This document shows positions 34,911-47,400 of a stretch of 64,000 nucleotides of DNA, piece by piece (position 1 is the first letter of the stretch; every line of letters begins with the position of its first letter). This stretch comes from Theristus sp. LFF4_11 (taxonomy: Eukaryota; Nematoda; Chromadorea; Monhysterida; Xyalidae): positions 1 through 64,000 of the forward strand of contig JASANC010003789.1 in assembly GCA_030248135.1 (NCBI GenBank), written 5' to 3'. The position numbers and the translations under genes are program-made. The notes beneath the pieces were generated by a model. The model had not been told where the DNA came from. It did no database searches and saw only the letters and a list, made by a program, of their open reading frames with translations.

Positions 34911-35408
34911 ATAAGTAAAAACAGACTGAAAAACATACAACATAAACAAACAACAAGACAAAAATACTTGAAACTAACACGTAAGGTGCATCTACAAACA
35001 TAAACAGTTCATAACAAATCGAATCAAAAAAGGTCAAAGCACCACCGAACATTCTAAAAACAGTTTTTTTGTAATTTCTGCTAAGATTTGTAATAGGACG
35101 ACGTGGGTGACGCGGCTAAACGAGCGCTCATACGTCCCGTCAATTCTGGTGAGCCCTGAAATAAGTAAAAACAGACTGAAAAACATACAACATAAACAAA
35201 CAACAAGACAAAAATACTTGAAACTAACACGTAAGGTGCATCTACAAACATAAACAGTTCATAACAAATCGAATCAAAAAAGGTCAAAGCACCACCGAAC
35301 ATTCTAAAAACAGTTTTTTTGTAATTTCTGCTAAGATTTGTAATAGGACGACGTGGGTGACGCGGCTAAACGAGCGCTCATACGTCCCGTCAATTCTGGT
35401 GAGCCCTG
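34911..35408. repeat. Exact tandem duplication, 250-bp period, two copies
   Basis: The segment starting ataagtaaaaacagactg at 34,911 recurs at 35,161, and the two copies stay identical in my reading through the NUP210 last exon to about 35,158 and 35,408. The near-zero divergence suggests a recent event, or an assembly artefact. Confidence 0.92.
35081..35408 (-). other. NUP210: Duplicated terminal exon of NUP210
   Basis: Two copies of the same final coding exon lie at 35407-35331 and 35157-35081. Each encodes GSPELTGRMSARLAASPTSS followed by YYKS and a TAG stop, in the phase required by the preceding exon (ending at ~35,672). Each copy is preceded by a usable acceptor: a T-run ending CCAG for the right copy and TTATTTCAG for the left copy. 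Either copy therefore gives the same protein, but with different 3' ends. Confidence 0.85.
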
Positions 35409-38400
35409 GAAAAAAAAACAATGCTGGTATTGTGAAACAAGCAAATCGAGACGTTCAGATTTCGTTAACCAGAAAAGAAATCAACTCTGAGAAAACACTT
35501 CGAGATGGGAATGAACCGAAAATGAAAAAAACTGCTTTCGCAATAAGAAATCATTTGAAATCATTCATATTACTTTAAAAATCACTCCAAAACAACAACA
35601 ACATCAACAAATCCCCTCGGGCTGCCCAAACACAAGCCAGCGCACGAGCAGAAGGCGGCGCCGACCTGTGATCGCTCCGTACTCCACAGGTACGGCGACG
35701 TCGGCGAAGACCGCACCGGCAGTGAGCCGTTCTGAAGAGCGGCCGGGCTGCCGTTGATCGCACGCCAACGATGCACGTCTGTAAGAAGAAAACGGCGATA
35801 GTTTGCAACAAGCGAACGAAAGCATCAAGGGGCATTCATGAAGCAGTATTTAGTGACGCGTAGCTGTGTTGAAACATAGCTGCGCGGTCACTACATACTG
35901 CCTCGTGAATGCGCTTTTATTATGTTTTCAGCTTCTGCGACTCGATGCGTGTGCAGACGACAGCAATCCGGAGTGCGGGCGGCAATGAACAACAACGCAG
36001 TTCTCGCATTCGAATATTACATCTCTGCACGTATACAAAACAAATTTAAAAAAAACCATGTTTTCATCGGAAACAAAACGTCACCGACCATTCGGCGTTG
36101 TTGCGGGCGCCTGCGGCTGTGCCACTCTGGTAGTGTCCATGAATTCGGCGCGCATTCGCAACGCCAAGCAGCCGCCTGCGAGGCAGAGAAGAGACGTCAA
36201 CGAATAGAAATAACAGAACAATCTGATCAGGCACGATTATAAATTCAGAGACGATGTTTTTCGGCCACCACACGACTGCTAACTCTAAAAAAACAGCGTT
36301 AACGCGAAAAAAATGTTTCGTCGTGTGTGACATTTTTCGTGACCGATATTGTCTTTGGAAACCTATCAGTTGCTTTTGCAACGTTACAAACATGTGACAA
36401 AAAAGTTCACGTTCAACGCCGACTATGACGTCACACCGACGTACCAAGGATCAACACTGCTACAGCAGCACAACAAAGCAGCGCCGTTATGATCGGGGCT
36501 CGCCAGTGGTACAGCCACGTGCGCCAGTCGTCGGCGACTGTTGGGAGGGCGGAGCCTGAATTGATAAAAAACACATGTGGTGACAGATTTCGCTGATGGA
36601 GCTGTGGTGGTATGCGTAGGTTCCTACTGTAAACCCTCCCCACATAACACACCACACAGACGAAAATTTGCTCGAATCAGGTAGAAACAGCCAATCAGCG
36701 TGTTGCAGACTATTAATAACTCGACTGTACCATAAGCTTCGTGGCACACACCAGAGCTGGTTATGGTACGGTGCCAGTGCAACACGCTCAGAAAGCCCCC
36801 TTCCCCCGCAAGCGTCGTAAAGCGAATGGTTGGACCCTGTAAACCGCCCTGTTGGCAGTAAAAAATGCTAACCACTGTGGCACAGAACAAAAACACGCAA
36901 AAAAGCTCACCATCCAAATACAGGCTCAACTTCACCGGCACCGTCACAGTTTGCCCGGTCAACGTAGAGCTGACGACCAACGCTAATGGCGGTTTTGGGT
37001 GGTGGTCAAACAGCACCGCTTTTGCGGAGGTCACCACCACGCTGATCGTGTAGTCGCGGCGGGACGCATCGGTGGAGTGGGGTACCGCAGAGGAGACTCG
37101 AAGCACGTGCGGCATTGTTGGAGTGATCTGCAGATTTTTGGCGGCGTGTGAGTTGGAAAAAGGAAATTATTGTTTACTCGTTATTGGTCAACCTACAACA
37201 ACAACCATACAAATGCCTATGCCGCGGCGTGCTGTGGTGTACCGCTTTTCGCAGAACACAGAGCATGCGAAACTTTGAATTTACGTATCGAGAACAAATA
37301 AATACATCGAGTTTCATTGAAATCAAACATCAAACAAATCATTGGTGGGCTGTGGCTAACTAAAAAAAACTCCGGGCTCGTTCTCTCGTTTGTCGCGAGC
37401 TCTGAACTCTGCGATAAAAAAGTGACAGGTTAACATAAACAGAGTGTAGCTGTTCCGTTCCCCGAATGAAAAAAAACACAATTCGGTGATAATATTTTCC
37501 CGAAAAAAAACACATTGTTTCTGCCGAACCGACCATGACGCTGTCGTGCACGGATGGCGAGGCGCGCGCGGACAGCACCGCCTGCCTCATCTGTCGATTA
37601 TCGAGCGTCAGTGTTGATTCGGTGGCCGTACCACCGTTGACGCTCAACACGAACGCAGCGTAGAACGGCAGTCGCTTCTCGGCCGTCTGTGCAATGTTGG
37701 ATTTTGTAAATTGGATCCTTTTTTGTTAGTTTTATTGTCTATTCCGCAAGTTTTGTCACTCCACCGAGTTCGGATAAAACACGAATCTACCAAACTCTGG
37801 TGGGACGTATGGCAGGGGAGAAACGCGTGAGGTGCGGTGACAGCCTCCATGTCACAAGAGTCGTCAAAAACCGGAGCCATCAAATTTTGTCGCGCACTTT
37901 CAAAAAATTTCCGGAAATGTAAAACACACAAAGCAAAATAAACAACGCTCTGCCACAAAAGAATCAGCAAAAACCGAATCGCTCCAATGACGCACCTGTT
38001 CGCCAGCAATGTGCACGCGCAGCCTCACGTCGTTGTCCACGTGAACGGCGTCAGCCGACGACAAAGCAAATGGCGACGTTGTCACGTGACAAACGAAGGC
38101 GCCTGCAATGTGACAAATGCGCCACTTTACGAAAGCTGCTCAGTCAAAAATGTGACGAAATTGAAAACCGACGAACAAAAAAGGCGTTTTGCCCATGCGC
38201 AAGATTATAATGGCGGTCTCATCAGTTGCGCCCATTGACCAAAAACTCACAAGCTTCGTTTTGAATCATTTGAAAATGTAATAATTGAAAAAATCTAAAA
38301 ACTGAAAAAAATACATTTGAAAAAAAACTCTAACGTTTGCTTGACATATGCAAGTAGATAAAATGCCAGAAGAAAAGGCGCAATGTTACGACATTTCTAT

Positions 38401-41400
38401 TCAGTGCCATTACAAAGCGATCAGCACAAGTACTGTGTCAGGAGATTGAGGAGATGACTAGTTCATTTGACAGTGACAAATGATTGGTCATATGACAAGT
38501 TGACAGCGCGGTTACTCAAACAAAAAAAAACCAGAACAGCCAATCGAAAAACATCCACTTTCATCGACAGGTGCCGTGTTTCACAAAACCAGCGCACGCC
38601 CCCACCTATCGTTGCGTTCCAGACACTCTTCACGAAAAACAAGTTGTGCGCTGGGGGCATGTGCTCCGCGGTTTTCCATTCCAGTGTGCAGGTGAATGGC
38701 GCCGCGACGGGGACGTCAACGTTTGACCCTGCGAGGGCGCCTGAAATTGAATTTGAAAAAAATACGACACACAAATGTGCACTACTGAGCTGCTGGTGGA
38801 AAAATTGACTCCTTGTCTGAAGATCGCGTGCATTCCCATTCTGTGTATTTGTCGTTCTAATGTGCTGTGTGTGCCCGTGTGTTTGCTTGCGAGCTGTTGC
38901 GTCGAATTGGAAATGCACAGTGCGAAGCGCAATTTTAGCCTAGCAAACTTCGCAATTCAGTTCAGCAACGAAAGTGACCAGCGAATGAAAACAAACAGTT
39001 GGTTAGTACGTCTGGCACTCTTATTCGAAAACGCCGCAGAATTCCAACCGCCAAACAATCCCCCTCCACCGCTTAACGGATATTCGTTCAGTTTTTCATT
39101 CGTTTTTCCAGCCCCACAACAAAAATCCAAAACAACACCAAACATCAAACCGTTGGCGGCTGTCCGACCTCGTGACGCCACTGACACCACGTGGATGTCA
39201 TCTGGTGCGTTGCTGACGAATGCAGCCGACCAATCAGCCTCGCCAACTGTCCACCTGGAAAAGTGACAAGAGCAAAACGGTCATTTCTCTTATTGGTTGA
39301 TCATTGGTTCATCTTATTTCGCGAAACGCACGAAACTGTTAGAACGGTAATACCTACGTACGTACAACGAAAAACAGCGGTGTTTATTAAAAAGAAATTA
39401 CCGACAAAACACAGTCAATAACCAACCACTCAGTTGATTGCCTACAATTTAACGTAGGATTGTAGGTCGCGTGCTGAGAAATAATATCAAAAACCTCACC
39501 TGGCCGGCGTTTCCACTGAATACACCGCTTTAGTACTGCTGCTCGTCGCTGATTGGCCAGAATTCGAATACGACACCGACACGGTCCCGGCACGAAGTGC
39601 TACGGCGATGCCCGTGCTACGGTCAACGTTTAGGATGGAATTGTCAGACGACTTCCAGAAGCTCGCTTTTTCGCCTGAAATAAAAAAAAACAGTTTAGTA
39701 TTCAGAAAGTAGCTCATGAAGGGGCAAATACTGGAAAAGTCACTTTCTTCTGCAGTGCGTTGGAATATTGTGTTGTGGGGAAGATTGAGTGCAGCATTGA
39801 AAACTTGTACATGCTGATTAGATGCTTTGAGTTAACCAACACAAAACCAGCACCATACAAATTCAAAAGCAGCGAGTCTAACTGATTGCAAACAGTACTT
39901 CAGTTGATTTTCCACTAAGGTCCCAGAACGACTCACCGAAACGCAGTGGGGATGTCAACTGAACCACGTCCCCAACGAGTAGTTTCTGCTCCGAGGGGCG
40001 TATAACGCTTCCGACGGGTATCCGAATGAAGTCGACCAACTCTGCCTCGGAATCGTCCCAAACCTAAACAGAAATTAAAAATACTGTGAAATTAAAATGG
40101 AAAAAGTGATGTTTGTAACAAGGGCATTGGCTCACGGAACGCTCAGCGACCATCACCCTTATACCAAACCACCGGAATTTTGTCCCTTCGAGTTTCCGAA
40201 ACCAATGGAAGAGCAAACAAACTAAAAGAACTGAAATCGATTGGAAGAGCAAACAAACTAAAAGAACTGAAATCGATTGGAAGAGCAAACAAACTAAAAG
40301 AACTGAAATCGAAAGCCACACTTAACAGTCATATGATCTCATTGTGGGTGTAAACTGATAAAAAAGCTAATGAAGCAAACAAAACTATCGAAAAATGTCC
40401 AACCTTCAGCACAGTGTCCCCACTGCTATGCATCAAGGCTGACACCTCGCTGTATGGACTATCCTTGGCAGACAATTGAACGTGGTCAAATCTTGAAACA
40501 AAAATTGGGCAAACTAAAATTGGTATATTTTCCGCAAAATCGGCCGCTTCATGACAGCGGGCACAACACAACCAGAGAGATTCATGTAGCAGTCAGTCAG
40601 AAACGACGCGATTTTTCCAAGATTCTTGCTCTTCTGAAGAGCAATAAACACAAGCGCAAAATTCAAAAATAACTATTATGGATTCATTCAAACGTGTCCG
40701 GACTAAAATGACGTCATTTGCTTTAAAAACGCCCGTTTTTCAAAGTACAGGCACTAAAATGTCAGTTTGGTGTGACTGATTCGACATTCACCATTTGTTT
40801 ACGGGAAGAAATCGGCTAAACGGAAAGTCTGGTCTGCAGTGAATGGCAAGCGCATGTTTGGCGGCACATGACGTCATTTCAGTGGGACACGTTTAAAAAA
40901 ATAGGTCATACCAAGCAATCAGTGCGCACCGCAGTACGCGTCTACCTAGACGAAACCGCAAACAGCGAACTTCACGTATTACGAACCAATCGACAAAGAC
41001 ATCGAAACAAAACAAAAGAAAACAAAACAATCAATCAAACAAGAAACCGAACCGATGCAATCTCAGCCGCATGCGAGCGTTGTTCGTGTGCATGACACGC
41101 CCGAACGAGTCGTGTGCGGTCACTGCCAGCTGGCCACTGACGCCAACTGGCATAACTGGCCACGGTTCGCTCATGGTGACGTCACTGCTGACGTCAGACA
41201 ACATCAGATAACCGACTGGTAACACCTGAACAATCGAAATATTACTGCGAAACTTCATTCGAGAATGCGAGAATTGCCATGCGCAACAACTCTCGAACTT
41301 ATAACCCGTCCACAACTGCTGGTCCAAAAACCAAGCAGTGCGCTATTTTCACAAACACACAGGCCACATAAACGCTGACACACACGCTATTATTAAGTTG

Positions 41401-44400
41401 CATTCATGAAGCAGTATTCAGTGACGCGCAGCTGTACAACGCTATGCGTCACTGAATACTGCTTCGTGAATGCCGCTTTCACTGTGCCTGTGTGCATTCG
41501 TTTGCGACGGCGCAACACTGCTGGTGTATATTGGTAATATAACCGAGGGCACCGTTTTCAAACTTAGACTTCACCTCCACGAGTACACTAATCGTCTCGT
41601 TCACCCGAGCACCGCGGTCGTCATTGTCAGCGGTCGCCAACAGCACCGCCCGCCCAGATGCGGTTCCGGACCGCAACAGGCCGTTGGACGAATGCACCGT
41701 AACCACTGGCGGGACAACATCTACATTCGTGTCTGCCGCTACGGTAAGAGTACGGTACGAGTACTTGGCGGCGGCTCTGAAAAAAAAACGTCGATTTTGT
41801 TTCGTGTGTGTGTGTCTTAAATTTTTTTTGAAAACATCCAGAAAGAGAAAACCATGATTAAAAAAATAAACTACATTGCAAAAACCAGCCACACCACAAA
41901 CTTGTTCAGTTTCGTCTGCAGCTGCGTGTTCGGTGCCATCAGAATGTGGTGCTCTGTGGAGGCGCCGATTCCCGACGGAAAAGCGTAGTCCAATGGTGGT
42001 ACGATGGTGACCCGTGCCGTGTCCGACCACGAAGTACCCGTGCCTCAAAATAGTGAGTAAAAAATTACCTCTGCATTGTTAAAATCTAGAATCCGAGGCG
42101 AGAATAATTACAACACCATAAGAAACACAAGTGGCCACACAAGTACGGTAGCTACCATAGTCGGTGCCGACACGATCTTATCGTCAGTCGGAATCGTACC
42201 GATGCGACGATGTGGTGAAACGTGTAGTGGAGGGCTTGCACCGCCATGAAGCCGGGGAGATTTTCGGGCAAACTGTACCCCACGCTCCACCACACCGCCG
42301 CGCCGGTATGGTGAGCCCAAAACGAACTGAACTTCCCTGACAATCAGGCATGTGTGCAGTAACATCCAGACACAAAATGTGCCATTTTATCTCTACACGT
42401 GCCTTCACCCACCGATTCCACCATGTTCCTGCTGGAAAACGGTCAATTTCACGGTCACGTGACCAGCGGCACGCGCGTGGAGGCGGCACGCGAGACGGTT
42501 CGAGTCGTGCTCAGTGACGTTCGACTGAAAGTGACAAAAACTCAATTTGAAGAAAACAAATGGACAGCAAAGAAAGACGTAAAAATGTCCTGGGTATAAG
42601 AACAGTGCAGTGCAATCGGTTATAATAACGACACAGTAATAATGTTCATTGTTGCGCGGTTAGAGGCGGCAAACACAACGCGACACACACGCGCAACACG
42701 TCACTGCTGTGCGACAACTAAAGTGCACTCACTTTTCTAGACTAGGAATTCAATGGAAAAAATAAATAAAACAGTCATAAACTGTGACCTCGCTAAACGG
42801 CGACATAAGTTGCGCCAGTTCGTTAGTGAGAGACCATTTGAAAATGAGCGGCTGTTTCGCGCCACCGAATGAGAACGGTGTGACGGCTGCACTGAGACCG
42901 GTGGCATACATCGGCACCTGGAAGCGGTTCTTTGAGCTTTAAACAGTTTTGCTTTTTTTCAGAAAGCGAGTCCAAAACAGCATGAATTTCGAAACACTAA
43001 ACTTTGAAAAAAAACGAAAAAACGAGAAACCCCTCACCGACGCCCCAGTGTAAACGGTCGTTGTCGGCAATTTGATTTTCACTCCGTTCATCGGAACCAC
43101 ATGCAGATAAATCGTGTCCTAAAAAAGCGGAAAGAAAACAATAATGGAAAAAATTTGTGGATCCATGAAGCGAGAGTGGATGTTTGCAAGTTTTCGACAA
43201 ACAAAAAAACCAGCTGAACACTGGATCTACCAGTGTACCATCAACAGTGTAGATCTACCAGATCTACAGACCACCAATCAGCGCACTCAACTCAACAACA
43301 GCCAATCAGCGATTTGCATATATAAGCAAAACAAATCGAATCCAACTACACAAATCACCGACCTGCGTGACGAGATGCCCAGTGGAGTCGAGAATCTTGC
43401 CCGTTATCAGAGCATTGCCGATTTTCAGCGCCTCAATCAAGCCGTTCGCGGCGACCTGACCAACAGCGGTGTCGTTCAACGAATAGACAACGTCGGCGGA
43501 CGGCTGCGGACCACCGGTGGATTCGATCTGTCGAATTGAAATCGAATTAAGAACAACATATTTTACTAAAACATATTCAAAAAAATCACAGTCGAACTCT
43601 CAAATTATGGGCAATCAGCTGACTGGTTGGCGATCACGTGCATGCATGCATTCTGTGCAAGACCAACAAAACGGCGCTAAACGTGTACGAATTTCGCAGG
43701 AACAGCAGCCATATGGCTGATGACCATATGAGCACATTAGAATTCGACGACGACGGTAACAAAGAAACCAACACGCCCGCACCGCACGAGTAGCACAGTA
43801 GTAAAGTGAATGCCCACCTGAAACAGCGCGCCGACGATCAGCGTGACGTGCGGCGGCTCGAAGTGCAACGGCGCGAACACGTGCACGCGATGCGGCGCAC
43901 TGTGGACGAGCGTGCCGTCGAGTTGGCCGGCGGACGCCACCAATCGGTCGTCGCCGACTCGCTCGCCAGAGACTAAGCGCTCGACGTACGTCGACGACGG
44001 CGGCGGTGGTGGGGAGCCACTGGAAACACGAGCACACACAAACGAAGATGGTGAGTTCTGGTGAACAATATTGGCCATTCTTCAGGTACTTGCAACTCAG
44101 TGCGTTTGCAGACGAAGAAAACAGTTCAATTGATTTCAATTTTCATGTGTGGCAATTCAAAAACAGCCCAGTGACCCGACCCTATTTAAGCGACTCGGAT
44201 CAGATTACCTATTTCAAATTTCCGCGTCATGCATGAAACTGTTCACCTGTCTATGAGCGCATTGAGTCTCGGGAGCAAAATAAAAGATAATAGCAGAAGC
44301 ACGAAAGAAGTGATAGCAAACCAAACCTTTTGGCAGCAATAGTGACCGCCTTTGTATCGGTCGTGACGCGCAGTTGCATCAGCTCAACGACCCCGCCGAG

Positions 44401-47400
44401 GAACGGCTCATTGTAGTCGTCGAAGACGGTGACACGAACGAGCACTTCCTTGTTCAGTTCAACCTGGAACACAAAACGCTTGCGAACCATTTTGTTAGTC
44501 ACTGACTACAGCCAAACTCTTGAATTATAGGGAATCAGCTGATTGGGTGGTGGTCACGCGTGATGCATGCTTTCTGTGCGAACCAAACTCCGCCCACACA
44601 CAGCAATTTCTGCGCAGAAAGCATGGAAATCACTGACCAAGTTCGGCCCGGTGATTTCGATGCGTTTGATGTCCGAGACGTGCACACGGGCGTTTGCATC
44701 GATGATTTCACCGAGCGCTGTTTGCATGCACAAATCAACGACACGCATCGTCGCCTGCCCGTTCGCCTGCGGGCGGATCTGTGTGGGAAAAAACACGCCT
44801 TTTTTCTGATGAGCAGCATTTGGATCGCATTGTGAGTGAAGAGGAGACTCGGGTTGAACTCAATTTGCTTTCCAATTAAAATTTTAAGCTTGAAGAAGAG
44901 ACATTTCGAGCTTTCGTATTATTTAAAAAAACAGAAGGGAATTGACTGGCAATTATGCAGGATAAATCGCCAGCACAAACTCGAATGTATCATCGCAAAA
45001 CAACACTATCAAATCGCACGCGCTCTGGCTAGATGATGCTTCCTGGTATACACAATGCCAATCCGAAACACCGCACAAACACAAACAGAAATCCAAAAAA
45101 AACTAAAAAACAACAACAGCAAACCAAAATCTTGTCTCGATTGATCAATTCCGTTTTCGCGATCTTCTTCAGCGCGTCGTTTTGGACGACATGGAAATGA
45201 CCGGAGCCATGCTCAATCGCGAACGAATCACCGTTTCGCTGCGACGGATGATTGAAAACCGTCAACTGCTGCGGTGCCAATCGAATTCGATCGCGGAGGC
45301 GCAGTGCCACTTGGCCTTCCAGGGCGTCGGAGAGGGGTGCCTGGAGAGGCAACAAGAAAGAATCTCATTTCATTTCATTTCGCGAACCGCAGGAACGCCG
45401 ATAAAACTGCAAGATAATTCTCGGAAAACGTTTTGTTTTCAACGTGAAACCCGTTCTATTCTCATGTTCTTTTGATCGCTTCCCTACCGGTTGCAAAACC
45501 CGAAGGTACTGGGCAAGGGTTGAATGGAAGCTGATCGTCTCGTGGTGAGCGAACGCCTTGGCCAAAAAGGAAGCTTCGCTCTGACTGACCAATCACCAAT
45601 GACATCCTCCTATCTCGATTTCGATCGCTATATCTCCCTAAATGACACTGAATCCGAAAGTTTCTTTCTCGACATTTACTTACCAAACATTTACTATCCA
45701 ACTTTTGATCGGTAATCGTTGTGGACGAACATTTGCGCGAATCAAAAATGTTGTCACTAGTGACCGTCACCAGAACGTCGCCCGCTCGTTTGTGCGTTTG
45801 CACGCTGATGAAATCTGCGCCAGAAACAAAACGGTGGAATGGTTTTTTTTGCAATTTCAACTGCAAACTCATCGAGGCGTAAGTGTCATGAAGACGGCGG
45901 TACACTACAAGATTCGTCAACGGTCTCGCACAGTCGCACCCACCGCCACGATAAACCACGGTAGTTGATGGTTGTTGTCGTTATGTGCCTCCCAACGCAA
46001 CAAAAAGCACCAACTGTGGCCTCGTGGCCTGGTGGTAGTGCGTTAGACTACAGTCTGTGCGCTCGGGGGATCGAGCCCCGCCGAGGGGTGTATAGGCACT
46101 TAATGACAGACGAAAACTCGATGGGCGCCCTACTCAATGGCGTTCTGTACGCTTCTCTGGGTTAGCCCTGGCTAAAAACATCGCCTAAAATCTCAACAAA
46201 ACAACAAAACAACAACAACAACAACAACAACAACAAAAAGCACCAACTCTTCTGTGCGCCGTCCGACTTCAGCCTCGCATTTGCATCAAGCGACAGCAAT
46301 TGCGGATCGGTCGTCTCCCAACGGAGGACCAACGACGAAATCGAGTCGAACTGACGGTCTGCTGCTTGCGATTGTGCGGCATCGCCGACGCAACGACCGT
46401 AGGCTTCGGCGTACAAGCGCGTGTCGCTCGCAAAATACAGCGGGTACTGGAATGTTGCAAAGTAGCTTTGTTTGAGCCTGTCACTTTTATTCGCGCGCAG
46501 TGAGGTGCTGGAGGAACAGAACAGATGACATTAGCAAGGAAGCGAACCGTTTGTTACAGTGTTTGTGAGAGTGTATTCATCCAGTGGTTGTTTTTTGGGA
46601 TAATGCCACATTAGAACAATGATACGAAACATTCGTGGAGAAACTGGCACGGTCTTCTGAGTTGATGACGACAAAAATCAAAAATCGCAACACAAAAACA
46701 AACGCATACCGCCTCATTCGAGTGTCCGCCGACCAAGGGGCACGCTGGAAAATCATCCGACTCCAAGCGCGTACGAATGAACGGCCGCAGTTGAATTCGG
46801 TCGGGCATTGCACAACAAATTCTGAAAATTTTCAAACACGATTTGTAAAATCATGCTAAAGCCGAACTAGCGAACAGCATCCACAGAAATGAGGCGACAG
46901 AATTTTGGAAAGCCAATCTCTGGTTTAAAAACCTCCGAACTACACTCGTGATACCAAGAGTGCGGGGTACCCGTAGTGCCCTGGCGGTCATGCGGGGTGC
47001 ATGCTGTTGGAAATATCGCATGTCTGTCTGCCTTCAACAACATCACTGTATTTCACCAAAGTGCACGGTTTTCAGATCAGGACTGTACAAAAAAAACACC
47101 GTTGCCAATCAATATAATCACAGACAATCAACTTTGCTCTACACTCTTTCCATTCATTCCTTTTATTTCGCAAAAAAAGCAGGAAACTCCGATAAAACTG
47201 CATCAATAGCATGTAGTACGGAAACCCAAAATTCCAAAAAAAATTGCCACAAAATCAACCGCACCTGACATCGAGCGCAGCAACGGCGGGCATCGGATTC
47301 GTCTTGGTCGGTGCGTTCGCGACCGTCAACGTTGCATCGTAGGTCGCCTCTTCCGGCGGACAACGAACGTCGAATGTCAGAAGTTGGACTGGACGCTGAC

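Noticed and set aside
42108..42365. Open frames on the minus strand between two NUP210 exons
   Set aside because: All three minus frames are open but none matches NUP210, whose flanking exons (near 42.5 and 42.0 kb) are contiguous in the family without it.
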